A stretch of 64,000 nt of DNA from Nitrososphaerota archaeon (lineage in GTDB: Archaea > Thermoproteota > Nitrososphaeria > Nitrososphaerales > Nitrosopumilaceae), in the NCBI GenBank assembly GCA_021325595.1, contig JAJPGX010000034.1:47850-111849 (forward strand), written 5' to 3'. A model generated the notes under the pieces. That model was not told the DNA's origin. It saw nothing but the letters and a program-made list of their open reading frames with translations, and searched no databases. This document shows, piece by piece, positions 44,035-53,405 of the stretch (position 1 is its first letter; the number at the start of each line of letters is the position of its first letter). A program made the position numbers and the translations under genes.

Positions 44035-44685
44035 ATGTTAGCAATTTTTGATGTAGAAGGTGTTTTACTTGATGCTGAATTTCTTCCTATACTTGCAGAA
44101 AAAGTTAACAGGCAAGACGAAATCTGGGAAATAACAAGAAAAGGAATAGAGGGGGTAATCAACTGGGAGGATGGACTTAAAAAAAGAATTGATCTTCTCC
44201 GGGGAATTGATTTTGATACGTGTAAAGAAGTATCTGATTCATTAAAAATCATGACAGGTGCAAAAGAGGCATGCCACGCGTTAAAATCTGCAGGATGGAA
44301 AATAATGGCAGTCTCAGGTGGATTTACAATAATGACTGATAGATTACGAAAAGAACTAGACCTTGATTATGTGTATTCAAACGAGTTAATTTTCAAAAAT
44401 GGAAAACTTGATGGTGTTAAAATCCATGTTGATTCTGACAAGGCCAAATCAGCCATTATCAAAATTAAAGAATGGAAAGAAGAGAAGAAAAACATTGTAG
44501 TAGTTGTGGATGGTGCAAATGATGTTAAATTATTTGACATATGTGGACTTGGCGTGGCATTTAGAGCGCAAGATGTAGTAAAAGATCTGGCTACTGTAAC
44601 ACTAGAGGAAAAAGACCTCTCAAAATTGATTGACATAATTAACAAACATTACGGCTTGCAGATTCAATTACAAACAATTGCATAA
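44035..44685 (+). CDS. HAD phosphatase, phosphoserine phosphatase-like
   Basis: A 216-residue haloacid-dehalogenase phosphatase resembling SerB. Motif I is IFDVEGVLLDAEF at residues 4-16, with nucleophile Asp6 but Glu8 where most HAD enzymes have Asp. Motif II is AVSGGFTIMTD near 93, and motif III is VVDGANDVKLF near 159-169. The DVEG form also occurs in ThrH and some archaeal SerB proteins. It could make serine or act on another phospho-substrate. Followed by cofE on the same strand. Confidence 0.8.
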   Translation: MLAIFDVEGVLLDAEFLPILAEKVNRQDEIWEITRKGIEGVINWEDGLKKRIDLLRGIDFDTCKEVSDSLKIMTGAKEACHALKSAGWKIMAVSGGFTIMTDRLRKELDLDYVYSNELIFKNGKLDGVKIHVDSDKAKSAIIKIKEWKEEKKNIVVVVDGANDVKLFDICGLGVAFRAQDVVKDLATVTLEEKDLSKLIDIINKHYGLQIQLQTIA

Positions 44686-44721
44686 AATAGGATATAATCT
44701 GGCAACAACATATCTTAATAG

Positions 44722-45462
44722 TTGAAAATTAGCGTAATTCCAATTTCATTGGATGGGGAAATAAAAAAAGGAGATGATCTGATAAGTAAAATCCTTGATT
44801 CAAAGTCATATGCTGGATTATTGGATGGAGATATACTTGTATTCACTCAAAAAATAATATCAAAACAAGAAGGTCAAATAATTAAATTATCAAAAATAAA
44901 ACCAAGCTTGCTAGCAATAGGAATTGCAAGTGCCTATGCAAAAGATCCACGAATAATTCAGATAATACTTGATGAATCAAAAAGAATAATCCGTATGAAA
45001 AATGGTATAATAATATCTGAAACGAGGCTTGGTTTTGTTTGTGCTAATGCTGGTGTAGACGAGAGCAACATAGAAAGTGGATATGCTAGCGTACTTCCAA
45101 AAAATCCACAAAGATCTGCAGCCAAATTAAAACGAGAAATAAAAAAGAAAACCGGTAAAGATGTTGCAGTAATAATATCTGATACTTTTGGAAGACCTTT
45201 CAGGGAGGGACAAATAGATGTTGCCATTGGGTATTCCGGTATTTTACCTATACTTGATTATGCTGGAACCAGAGATAGTTTTGGGAAAAAACTCCATGTA
45301 ACTGCAATTGCGATAGTGGATGAAATATGTGCAGCAAGTGAATTAGTTAGAGGTAAATCAGATCAAACACCTATTGCTATAGTTCGAAACTATAAATTCA
45401 AAAATAAAGAAAGAAAACTATCTGATCTGTTACGGATAAAAGCAAATGATCTATTTAGATGA
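44722..45462 (+). CDS. cofE: Coenzyme F420:L-glutamate ligase
   Basis: A 246-residue ligase that adds glutamates to F420-0 using GTP. Family features: MKISVIPIS at the start, ILVFTQKIISKQEG near 36-50, RLGFVCANAGVDESN near 102-116, VAVIISDTFGRPFREGQIDV near 148-167 and AASELVRGKSDQTPIAIVR near 205. It lacks the C-terminal FMN reductase domain found in mycobacterial FbiB. Thaumarchaea are known to make F420. TTG start, 36 bp after the HAD gene. Confidence 0.93.
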   Translation: MKISVIPISLDGEIKKGDDLISKILDSKSYAGLLDGDILVFTQKIISKQEGQIIKLSKIKPSLLAIGIASAYAKDPRIIQIILDESKRIIRMKNGIIISETRLGFVCANAGVDESNIESGYASVLPKNPQRSAAKLKREIKKKTGKDVAVIISDTFGRPFREGQIDVAIGYSGILPILDYAGTRDSFGKKLHVTAIAIVDEICAASELVRGKSDQTPIAIVRNYKFKNKERKLSDLLRIKANDLFR

Positions 45463-45508
45463 TTTGTCAATAAAGATTATATTCACAGCTTGGTGAAAAC
45501 CGATAAAG

Positions 45509-46429
45509 TTGGAATTTCTTAAAGCAGAGTTGCATTGCCATAACCATTTTTCAAATTTTCAATTAGGCCCAAAAGAGACCCCATATGATTGTGGAGTAAC
45601 AATAAAAGACCAACTTGAAATGGCATATAAAATTGGCCTGGATTTCTTTTTTATCACTAATCATAACACCTTGAATGGTTATAGATCATTACTGGAATAC
45701 AAGAAAAACCATGAAAAGTACAAGCACATAGAAATCTATCCTGGAGAGGAGGTAACTACTAACAAGGGAATGCATGTACTGGTATTTGGTCTAAATAAAG
45801 AAATCAAACCAGGACAAAGTATAGAAGAAATTCTGGATGTTGTCAAGCAACAGGATGCTGTATCATGCGCTCCTCATCCATTTGCATTAAGTAACGGTTT
45901 ACGCGAAAAATCTATCCTATGTGATCTTATAGAAGTTTTCAATAGTAATAATGTGGATAGGTATTCAAACATCCGAGCATCCTACTTTTCCAAAGCAAAT
46001 AACATGATTGAAGTTGCTGGAAGTGACTCTCATGTTGCATCAACCATGGGAAGATGTGTGAATTTGTTAGAGTCTGAGAATAGATTAGATGATATTCTAC
46101 TATCGCTTAAACACAGGAAGATAATAATTCAAAAAACTGGTTATGTAACAAGAAACGAAATGATGGAACATGCAAAGTACAAGATAGAAAATTCTAAAGA
46201 TGATATTCTATTATATCTTGAAAAGAATCATCCACATTTAAAACAAGTTTGTTACCTTCTAATGAACGCCTTTGAATCAAATCCAAATAGTATCATATGG
46301 ACTGCAGCTTATGGAATTGCAATAAGAATAATAACAAAACTTTCAAATAAAATAAATTTCAAGAATCATGATTATAATATATTATATGAACGCAATCTGA
46401 AAGCCATCTTGCCAATGCTTTTAAAATAA
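45509..46429 (+). CDS. PHP-domain metal-dependent phosphoesterase
   Basis: A 306-residue protein. The N-terminal PHP domain has ELHCHNHFSNF near 7-17, ITNHNTLNG near 50, GEEVTT near 77, CAPHPFALSNG near 119 and GSDSHVAST near 171-179, providing the usual three-metal site. The C-terminal 100 residues are helical with no match known to me. PHP enzymes hydrolyse phosphoesters of nucleotides or amino-acid precursors; the substrate is unclear. TTG start, 46 bp after cofE. Confidence 0.83.
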   Translation: MEFLKAELHCHNHFSNFQLGPKETPYDCGVTIKDQLEMAYKIGLDFFFITNHNTLNGYRSLLEYKKNHEKYKHIEIYPGEEVTTNKGMHVLVFGLNKEIKPGQSIEEILDVVKQQDAVSCAPHPFALSNGLREKSILCDLIEVFNSNNVDRYSNIRASYFSKANNMIEVAGSDSHVASTMGRCVNLLESENRLDDILLSLKHRKIIIQKTGYVTRNEMMEHAKYKIENSKDDILLYLEKNHPHLKQVCYLLMNAFESNPNSIIWTAAYGIAIRIITKLSNKINFKNHDYNILYERNLKAILPMLLK

Positions 46430-46500
46430 ATATTCATTTTTGCGTACATGAATAGATTTTAATATCTCGTTCAAGGTTTTGTGTTTACAGGCGATTTAAA

Positions 46501-46740
46501 ATTTCAGAATTAACTCCAACTAAGACGATTGACGTGCGAGGCATGTTCTGCCCAGAACCAGTATTTAGAACAAAAATTGAGATGGAAAGAATGGTAGTGG
46601 GAAATATTCTGAAAGTAATCGCAGATGATCCTGCATCTGAGGATGATATCTCAAGATGGGTAAATAGAAACGGTCATCAATTACTTGAACTTAAGAAATC
46701 TGATAAAGATCTGGAATTTACCATAAAAAAGGTGAAATAA
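46501..46740 (+). CDS. TusA/SirA-like sulfur carrier, possible ATT start
   Basis: A small sulfur-relay protein of the TusA/SirA fold with active-site Cys in MFCPEPVFRTK and helix/strand pattern to the end (SRWVNRNGHQLLEL). The first normal start codon is GTG at 46534, but that would remove the conserved first strand TIDVRG. The in-frame sequence upstream, ISELTPTKTIDVRGMFCPEP, matches family N-termini if translation starts at ATT 46501. No ATG, GTG or TTG exists in frame between the stop at 46453 and 46534. A TATA-like tttaatat lies at about 46457-46464. It precedes cysteine synthase by one base. Confidence 0.75.
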   Translation: MSELTPTKTIDVRGMFCPEPVFRTKIEMERMVVGNILKVIADDPASEDDISRWVNRNGHQLLELKKSDKDLEFTIKKVK

Positions 46741-46741
46741 A

Positions 46742-47743
46742 ATGGCAACAAAGGCATTAAGTGCTGCCGAAACTCTTTTGAAAAAAATCGGTAATACACC
46801 TCTTGTAAAATTATTATCAATCTCTGATGAAAAAAAAGAATTTTACGCAAAACTAGAATCTCATAATCCATTTGGTTCTGTAAAAGATAGGGCGGCGTAT
46901 TGGATGGTAAAAACTGCCGAAGAACAAGGTTTGATAAAAAGAGGACACAGTGTAATAATAGAGCCCACATCAGGAAACACAGGTATTGCATTAGCTGGTA
47001 TTGCCAAATTATTAGGCTACAAAGTTGAGGTAGTCATACCTGAAAAAGCAAGTGATGAAACCAAAAAAATTATTGAATCATTAGGGGCTACTTTATATCA
47101 AACAAGTGATGACTTGTGCCCTAAAGTCGGGACTGGAACAGATCAAAGCATAGCTTTGGCAAGATCTATTGCTTCAGCAAGACCTGACAAATATTATTCT
47201 CCTAATCAATATGCAAATGAAGCCAACTTTATGGGTCATTACAAAGGAACAGGCCCAGAAATATGGGAACAAACAAGAGGTAAAATCACTCACTTTTTTG
47301 CAGGTGTAGGAACAGGAGGAACAATCACAGGAATTGGGGCGTACCTCAAAGAAAAAAACCCTCTAATAAAGATTATCGCAGTACAACCACAACAGAACCA
47401 CTTGATACAAGGACTACGAAATTTTGAAGAATCGGCAAAACCAGACTTGTTCCTCAAACGTGAGAATGTAATAGATGACTGGATAACAATCAACAATGCT
47501 GAAGCATTTGCAGCTGTAAAGGAAATATTTCAAAAAGAGAAAATGCTAGTTAGTCCCTCATCCGCTACTGTTTATGCAGCCATGAAAAAATACTATGTGG
47601 ATACTGGTCTTGTAGTTGGTATTTTTGCCGATGATGGGCGAAAATTCAAGAGCCTTTATGCCCAACAAGGTATTTTCACACCTGATGAATTCGATAGTAC
47701 TCTAAAAGAAGCCAAATACCTATCAAATGCAGTTGTTCTCTAA
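46742..47743 (+). CDS. Cysteine synthase family (PLP-dependent)
   Basis: A 333-residue beta-replacement enzyme making cysteine from an activated serine and sulfide. PLP Lys is in NPFGSVKDRAAYWM near 43-56, the substrate loop in PTSGNTGIALAGIAK near 80-94, the phosphate-binding loop in GVGTGGTITGIG near 188-199, and the Ser-rich motif SPSSATVYAA near 276. Whether O-acetylserine or O-phosphoserine is used cannot be read here. It directly follows the TusA-like gene, linking it to sulfur transfer. Confidence 0.9.
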   Translation: MATKALSAAETLLKKIGNTPLVKLLSISDEKKEFYAKLESHNPFGSVKDRAAYWMVKTAEEQGLIKRGHSVIIEPTSGNTGIALAGIAKLLGYKVEVVIPEKASDETKKIIESLGATLYQTSDDLCPKVGTGTDQSIALARSIASARPDKYYSPNQYANEANFMGHYKGTGPEIWEQTRGKITHFFAGVGTGGTITGIGAYLKEKNPLIKIIAVQPQQNHLIQGLRNFEESAKPDLFLKRENVIDDWITINNAEAFAAVKEIFQKEKMLVSPSSATVYAAMKKYYVDTGLVVGIFADDGRKFKSLYAQQGIFTPDEFDSTLKEAKYLSNAVVL

Positions 47744-47744
47744 A

Positions 47745-48710
47745 TTAACTAGAGTGTTCAGATAGATATCTATCAACATCTATGGCTGCCATGCAACCAA
47801 ACGCTGCAGCTGTTATAGCCTGTCTGTACCTGTGATCGTGTACGTCACCTGCTGCAAAAACGCCATCTACACTTGTCCGTGTGTGGTTTTTCAAAACAAT
47901 GTAACCTACTTCGTCTAATTCAATTTGATCCTTGAATAGCTTCGTGTTGGGTTCGTGACCTATGGCTACAAAAAGACCTCCTACATCCAATGTTTCAGTT
48001 TGTCCATTTTTGGTATCTCTTAATGTGATCTGTTTTACTTTTTGTTCTCCCTTTATCTCATCTATTACTCTATTCCAATGGAATTTGATTTTTATATTCT
48101 CAAAAGCTCTGTCCTGCATTATTTTGCTTGCAGATAATTTGTCACGTCTGTGTACTACATGGACTTTGTTTGCAAACTTGGTGAGAAATATTGCTTCTTC
48201 CATGGCAGAATCTCCCCCTCCTGCAACTATTAGATCTTGATTTTTAAAGAACGGTCCATCACATGTAGCACAATATGAAACTCCACGTGCACTGAACTCT
48301 TGTTCGCCTTTGGCACCAATTTTTCTTGGGCTTGCACCGGTGGCAATTATGACTGCATCAGCTTCATATTCTTCAGAATAAGTTAAAATCTTAAACGGTC
48401 TGTGTTTGAAATCTACATTAACGACCTCGTCATCAATAATGGTAGTTCCCATCCTTTCGGCTTGCTGTCTCATGGCAGTCATTAAATCTGGCCCCAGTAT
48501 GCTCTGAGCAAATCCTGGGAAATTTTCAACTTCGGTAGTAAGCATTAACTGGCCCCCTGGCAAGTTGCCAGAAATTATCAATGTGTCTCGTTTGGCTCTT
48601 GATGTGTATATTGCTGCAGTGTATCCAGCTGGGCCTGCCCCGATTATTATGACATTGTATTTTCTTTTTGTTTCTGGTTTTTTACTCTCGGCTTTTATTT
48701 CTGCTTGCAC
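47745..48710 (-). CDS. trxB: Thioredoxin reductase
   Basis: A 321-residue low-molecular-weight thioredoxin reductase. FAD site VIIIGAGPAGYTAAIYTS near 25-42, redox pair CATCDGPF near 152, NAD(P)H site IVAGGGDSAMEEAIFL near 165-180, and FAD motif GVFAAGDVHD near 288. It maintains thioredoxin in the reduced state with NADPH. Convergent with cysteine synthase, one base between stops. ATG start. Confidence 0.94.
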   Translation of the reverse strand: MQAEIKAESKKPETKRKYNVIIIGAGPAGYTAAIYTSRAKRDTLIISGNLPGGQLMLTTEVENFPGFAQSILGPDLMTAMRQQAERMGTTIIDDEVVNVDFKHRPFKILTYSEEYEADAVIIATGASPRKIGAKGEQEFSARGVSYCATCDGPFFKNQDLIVAGGGDSAMEEAIFLTKFANKVHVVHRRDKLSASKIMQDRAFENIKIKFHWNRVIDEIKGEQKVKQITLRDTKNGQTETLDVGGLFVAIGHEPNTKLFKDQIELDEVGYIVLKNHTRTSVDGVFAAGDVHDHRYRQAITAAAFGCMAAIDVDRYLSEHSS

Positions 48711-48741
48711 AGAAAGATTTCACCGACAGTTCATATTTAAA

Positions 48742-49527
48742 TTATGCATACTTTTGGTTTTTGTCAATGATTTTTTGGTGCCTTTCACACAAACTGCCAA
48801 TTTCTATTTGTGAATGCAAAAGTTCTTCCTGCCAATGCGCATTATACAAAATACAATCAGGATTTTGGCAAAAAGGTTCAGAAGTAAGATAATAAAATAT
48901 TGTTTGCATTGCATATCCCTGAATAGCTTTTCCAATCTTGACATCATGGTAATCTAAGAACTTTTCACTAAATTGGTTCTTTAGTACTTCTAGGTTAAGA
49001 CCTTCGTTTATGTATCGATGCAAATTTAGATAAAACTCACGAGGTTTTGCAGGAGCCTCTATCACACCTGTAGTTGAAATGATTGAGGGGTTGGAGCATA
49101 TCACTGCTCGTCCGTGGTATCTATAATCATCGTAATCATAAGTACAGACAAGTCTTGATGTTAAAGCTAAATGAAATTTGTTCGAGTTTGATTCCTCTTC
49201 TGGGATGATGTCTGTTAAAAATTTCTGAAGTTCGAATCCATCATACAATATTATATTATTATGAATAGAACTATCCATAAATGATCTTTCTTCAAAATTT
49301 ACTTCTTCTAAGGTTGGTGTATGTCTTTCAAATGGTGTGTAGATGTTGAATATTCTAAGTGACGCCAAGTCAAAGGCTTTTTTCCTGTCTAAATTAAAAT
49401 GATTAAAAATGTTTTTTCTTACTGACACTTTGACGTTAGCTAATTTTTCTATAAATTTAGCTAATTCTTTTATCTTGATTTCAGGAACAGATGGTTCATC
49501 GTATAAAAAAATCTCTGATATTCCCAA
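48742..49527 (-). CDS. Archaemetzincin-like protein (DUF6775-type)
   Basis: A 261-residue protein of a thaumarchaeal family annotated, as I recall, as a DUF6775 putative metallopeptidase. The C-terminal segment CQNPDCILYNAHWQEELL with a later GSLCERHQK resembles the Cys-rich zinc site at the end of archaemetzincins. The classical HExxHxxxxxH zinc motif is not visible; the candidate middle region is ALTSRLVCTYDYDDYRYHGR near 124-143. Catalysis is therefore uncertain. It lies upstream of trxB on the same strand. Confidence 0.6.
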   Translation of the reverse strand: MGISEIFLYDEPSVPEIKIKELAKFIEKLANVKVSVRKNIFNHFNLDRKKAFDLASLRIFNIYTPFERHTPTLEEVNFEERSFMDSSIHNNIILYDGFELQKFLTDIIPEEESNSNKFHLALTSRLVCTYDYDDYRYHGRAVICSNPSIISTTGVIEAPAKPREFYLNLHRYINEGLNLEVLKNQFSEKFLDYHDVKIGKAIQGYAMQTIFYYLTSEPFCQNPDCILYNAHWQEELLHSQIEIGSLCERHQKIIDKNQKYA

Positions 49528-49554
49528 ACAATTATGTGTAGTTTTACTCTTGAT

Positions 49555-50373
49555 TTATCTTCTTAGTTCTTTTATCTTAGAGGCAGTAACCTCTGCAGCC
49601 TTCTTACCTGAAAGTAACATTGAACCATAGGTCGGACCCATTCTGGCAATACCATATGTCTCTGTTACTGACATGCCTGCAACTACAAGTCCTGGATATA
49701 CCTCACCTGTTCTGTATACCACTTTGTTCTCCCCATCATCTACCCACATTGGATCCATTCCTTTCCATTCTATCAATTTTCTATCAACTAATCTCTTTAC
49801 TGCAACTGAATCGTGTCCTGATGCATCGATTACTATCTTTGATTCTAATGCTACCGGATCCACACATGTTATGTTTCGTGGCAAAGCAGACACTGGCATC
49901 CAATTTACTACAACTCCGCTAACTCTGCCTTTCTTCAAAACTAGATCATCAAATTTTGTAAGATTTAGAAATTTCACTCCTGCATCACATGCTGCAGCAA
50001 TTAGTTTGGATACTGCATGTGGCCCTGGTGTGAGATAAAGTCCTTCCGAAACTTTTTTGTATGGAATCCCCAACTCATCCCAGATTTTTTGTGCAGGTGC
50101 TCTTACTGTTACTGGGTTCATCATATAACCACCTAACCAGTAACCACCACCAAGGTAGTTATTTTGTTCAATTACTAGAGTTTTAAATCCCATCAATGCT
50201 AATTCTCTGCTGGCAGTTAATCCAGCAGGACCTGCACCTATAATTATTACATCCGACTCTGCTCTGTCTACTAAAACAGAATGAAACTCATCAGCAATTG
50301 CTCTTGTAATGTCTACTTCTCTTACATCGGCAAAAATTTTTGGTGCTTCATAGTTTTGTGACATTTTCTGCAT
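49555..50373 (-). CDS. thi4: Thiazole synthase THI4
   Basis: A 272-residue enzyme that makes the thiazole ring of thiamine from NAD and glycine. NAD/FAD-type site DVIIIGAGPAGLTASRELAL near 42-61 and GGYWLGGYMMN near 78-88. The stretch ALPRNITCVDPVALE puts Cys170 at the position of the suicide sulfur-donor Cys of yeast Thi4. Methanococcal homologues have His there and use free sulfide. This copy would therefore be single-turnover unless sulfide replaces it. ATG start. It is upstream of the archaemetzincin-like gene. Confidence 0.93.
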   Translation of the reverse strand: MQKMSQNYEAPKIFADVREVDITRAIADEFHSVLVDRAESDVIIIGAGPAGLTASRELALMGFKTLVIEQNNYLGGGYWLGGYMMNPVTVRAPAQKIWDELGIPYKKVSEGLYLTPGPHAVSKLIAAACDAGVKFLNLTKFDDLVLKKGRVSGVVVNWMPVSALPRNITCVDPVALESKIVIDASGHDSVAVKRLVDRKLIEWKGMDPMWVDDGENKVVYRTGEVYPGLVVAGMSVTETYGIARMGPTYGSMLLSGKKAAEVTASKIKELRR

Positions 50374-50409
50374 GAGACAGTATCCTATTTGAGTAAATTA
50401 ATAGTTTGC

Positions 50410-51429
50410 TCACTTCACAAATACTTCTTCAAATGTTTTATTACCTTCTCTAATATGTGATTTTTTTGGAGGATTTTTGAAGGCGTAAGATGAGATTATG
50501 TCTGCTTTTGAAAGTTCTTTGTTTGAAATAGATTTGCTAGCCGCTCTTATGCAATCGACTATAACATTGCAACCATTAGTACTATCATTAGTACGAAGTG
50601 AAAGATCCATTTCTATAGGTGAATTAAGGAATCCCTTTGCTTCCATCCAGTAATAGCTTACTCTTGAGTCGCCTAATTGCTCAGCATATTCTGTTGTACC
50701 TGCAGTTGATCTAAATGGAGTTGGTGATTCTATCGATATTGATTCGGTTTTGATTTGACGTTTTCTTTCTCTTACCTCTTCTGCCATGGTAGTCTTGGTA
50801 TCGTTGTTTCCTCCTACATCTAGTTGGTATGCTTTTTGTACTCTGATTCCTCGACTTGTCATAAAATCTATCATGCCCCTATGAAACGCGGTACCACCAA
50901 ATTGGCTCATCAAATCATCTCCTAGGATCATCAATCCATTTGCTTCAAATGTTTTTTTCATATGTTCTGTTGTAGTTTTTGCCGAAGTTGCATTAAAGAA
51001 AGAACACCCTGAATCAAGTGCGGCATTTGCGTATTTTTCACTACTTCTTTCCATCCCAGATGAAATTAAATTTATTACAAAATCTGGCTTGCTTTTTTTA
51101 AGCGATTCTACAAATGCGGCATAACTCATAGTCTTAGGTTGACCATTTTGTGCTATGTGTTGTGGTATCGTGTCTTCCAAAATTCCCGATTGAATTATTA
51201 AATTTCCAAAATCTGTTTTTTGATTTTCTACCATGTCACTAATTTTCTTGCCGACTTTTTGCGCATCAACATCATAAACTGCAGATATTGTAATGTCGTT
51301 TAAAGTATAACCAGCAACATTTGGATGCCATAGTCCTTCCGTCGAGGTTTTGTAAAATTCAAGACCCTTGATAAGTGTGGAAGATACATTTCCAAATCCT
51401 ACAAGAGCAACTTTGATTTTGTCTGACAC
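50410..51429 (-). CDS. ino1: Inositol-1-phosphate synthase
   Basis: A 339-residue NAD-dependent enzyme converting glucose-6-phosphate to inositol-1-phosphate, the headgroup precursor of archaetidylinositol. NAD site VALVGFGNVSSTLIKGLEFY near 7-26; GDDLMSQFGGTAFHRGMIDF near 170-189; DVGGNNDTKTT near 204; and KTESISIESPTPF. Length is near that of other archaeal Ino1 proteins. Single gene, divergent from the sulfite reductase with 170 bp between starts. Confidence 0.92.
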   Translation of the reverse strand: MSDKIKVALVGFGNVSSTLIKGLEFYKTSTEGLWHPNVAGYTLNDITISAVYDVDAQKVGKKISDMVENQKTDFGNLIIQSGILEDTIPQHIAQNGQPKTMSYAAFVESLKKSKPDFVINLISSGMERSSEKYANAALDSGCSFFNATSAKTTTEHMKKTFEANGLMILGDDLMSQFGGTAFHRGMIDFMTSRGIRVQKAYQLDVGGNNDTKTTMAEEVRERKRQIKTESISIESPTPFRSTAGTTEYAEQLGDSRVSYYWMEAKGFLNSPIEMDLSLRTNDSTNGCNVIVDCIRAASKSISNKELSKADIISSYAFKNPPKKSHIREGNKTFEEVFVK

Positions 51430-51568
51430 GAGGATTTTTCTTGGCGGTCATCATTTAACTCTTTTCTGGTTCACTCTACGATCTGACATTCATTTTGCGA
51501 ATATATGTCCAATGTGCAACTTTTGCCATAAATGTACGAGATTTGGAGAAAATTCCCATATTATAAAA

Positions 51569-51576
51569 TTTATATC
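51569..51576 (+). promoter_or_regulatory. TATA-like box before sulfite/nitrite reductase
   Basis: The motif tttatatc is centred 28 nt upstream of the TTG start at 51600, supporting that start and a leaderless transcript for the reductase-rhodanese pair. Confidence 0.5.
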
Positions 51577-51599
51577 CTTTCTGACGGCTAGCTAAATAA

Positions 51600-53405
51600 T
51601 TGAGTAATACCAACCTGAGCCAATCAAAGCCAGATAATGCTCCAACACACAAGATCAATTGGGGAAGACTAGAGGAAGCTGAACGATTTGCAGAAATGAC
51701 CAAGTTGTTCAGACAGGGAAATATTCAACGTGATGATTTTAGAAGATTCCGTTTACAGCACGGCGCCTATGGAAGTAGGATGACTGATGATTATAGCATG
51801 ATAAGACTAAAGCTACCTGCAGGAGAAGTCTATCCTGAGCAGTTAGAAAAGATTGCAGATTTGAGTGATCAATTTTCTATAGGAAGTGCGCATGTATCCA
51901 CAAGACAAAACTTCCAGCTTCACTGGGTTGCCTTGGAGGATGTCTCTGAAGTTCTAAGAGGTTTAGCAGAAGTAGGAATTACTACAAGAGAAGCATGTGG
52001 AAACTCTGTAAGAAGTATAATGTGCAGTCCACTTGCTGGCGTTTGTCCAGATGAAGTCTTTGATCCTACTCCATATGCAGTAGCTGCAACCAAATTCTTG
52101 TTAAGAAATCCAATGAGCCAATCACTTCCAAGAAAATTCAAGATCAATTTCACATGCTGTGAAAAGCATGGCATGGCAAGAATGGTGGACATTGGACTTA
52201 TTCCACAATTTGCAGAAATTAACGGAAAACAACAACGAGGTTTCAAAGTATTCTTGGGTGGAGGTCTTGGTGCACAATCATATGTAGGACACCAACTTGA
52301 AGAGTTTACTCCAGAAGAAGAATTGTTGTATACCATTGTTGCAACAATTAGAATCTTTGACAGACTAGGAAACAGAGAAAACATGGCACGAGCAAGAATG
52401 CGTTATCTAGTAAATGAAATGGGATGGGAAAAATTCCAAAACTTGGTTCTAAAAGAGCGTACTATGCTCAAGATGGTTCTTTCATTATTGATAAAACTAG
52501 AAGTTGACACTACACCAAACGTTCCAAGAAAGATATCGATCACTTCGGAGATGTCATCTATTCCACAAGGATACTCCAGATGGTTAAAATCCAACACCGT
52601 AAAGCAAAAACAAGAAGGATTCAGTTCAGTATTTCTCACACTAGAGGCAGGAGATATAACATCAAATCAACTCAGAGCAATTGCAGAGATGGCTCGTGAA
52701 TTTGCTGCAGATGGACAGATAAGAAACGGCTTTACTCAGGATATTGTGTTTAGATGGGTAAGAAATGAAGACCTTCCAAGACTGTATGCCAAGCTTTTAG
52801 AAGTTGGTCTTGCAAACCCTGGAGCCCTTACCATGGCATCTGTAGTTGGATGCTCTGGAACAACATCATGTAACTTGGCACTTACAAACTCTCACAGACT
52901 TGCAAAAGAAGTACAAAGAAAGCTCATTGAATTAAAAATTGACGAAGACGATGACTTGAGAAATTCAACTATCAAGATTAGTGGATGTCCAAACTCTTGT
53001 GGTCAACATGAAATTGCAACAATTGGATTCTTTGGAGGAGGAGGAAGAATGGGCAAAGACATGTATCCATTATACACAATGTTACTTGGAGGACGCTCTG
53101 ATCAAAATACAATGCTTGGTCACACTTGCACCAAGGTTCCTGCAAAAAGAGTAATTCCAACTATACTAAAAATTGTAGAGATATTCAAAGGTGAAAAAAG
53201 ACCTGGTGAAAAATTAGATCAATGGATAGACCGTATTATTCAAGGAAATGGTGGTCCCAAGGTAAAATCAGTAAATGACATTAAAGACCTGTTACAATCT
53301 ACAATAGCTCCTCCCCTGAAGGAACAAGATGAAGACTTTTACGCAGATTATGGAAGCGATGGCAGCTATCATACAAAGACAGGAAGGGGAGAATGTGCTG
53401 CTTGA
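51600..53405 (+). CDS. Ferredoxin-type sulfite/nitrite reductase (siroheme)
   Basis: A 601-residue enzyme with two ferredoxin-like repeats and siroheme/4Fe-4S domains. Substrate-site strands FRRFRLQHGAYGSR near 42 and GSAHVSTRQNFQLHW near 96-110. The cluster ligands are CSGTTSC (about 418-424) and CPNSC (about 463-467), the C-x5-C ... C-x3-C pattern. The family does six-electron reduction of sulfite to sulfide or nitrite to ammonia; sequence alone does not separate them, but the rhodanese fused to its 3' end and the cysteine genes nearby favour sulfite. TTG start. Confidence 0.9.
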   Translation: MSNTNLSQSKPDNAPTHKINWGRLEEAERFAEMTKLFRQGNIQRDDFRRFRLQHGAYGSRMTDDYSMIRLKLPAGEVYPEQLEKIADLSDQFSIGSAHVSTRQNFQLHWVALEDVSEVLRGLAEVGITTREACGNSVRSIMCSPLAGVCPDEVFDPTPYAVAATKFLLRNPMSQSLPRKFKINFTCCEKHGMARMVDIGLIPQFAEINGKQQRGFKVFLGGGLGAQSYVGHQLEEFTPEEELLYTIVATIRIFDRLGNRENMARARMRYLVNEMGWEKFQNLVLKERTMLKMVLSLLIKLEVDTTPNVPRKISITSEMSSIPQGYSRWLKSNTVKQKQEGFSSVFLTLEAGDITSNQLRAIAEMAREFAADGQIRNGFTQDIVFRWVRNEDLPRLYAKLLEVGLANPGALTMASVVGCSGTTSCNLALTNSHRLAKEVQRKLIELKIDEDDDLRNSTIKISGCPNSCGQHEIATIGFFGGGGRMGKDMYPLYTMLLGGRSDQNTMLGHTCTKVPAKRVIPTILKIVEIFKGEKRPGEKLDQWIDRIIQGNGGPKVKSVNDIKDLLQSTIAPPLKEQDEDFYADYGSDGSYHTKTGRGECAA

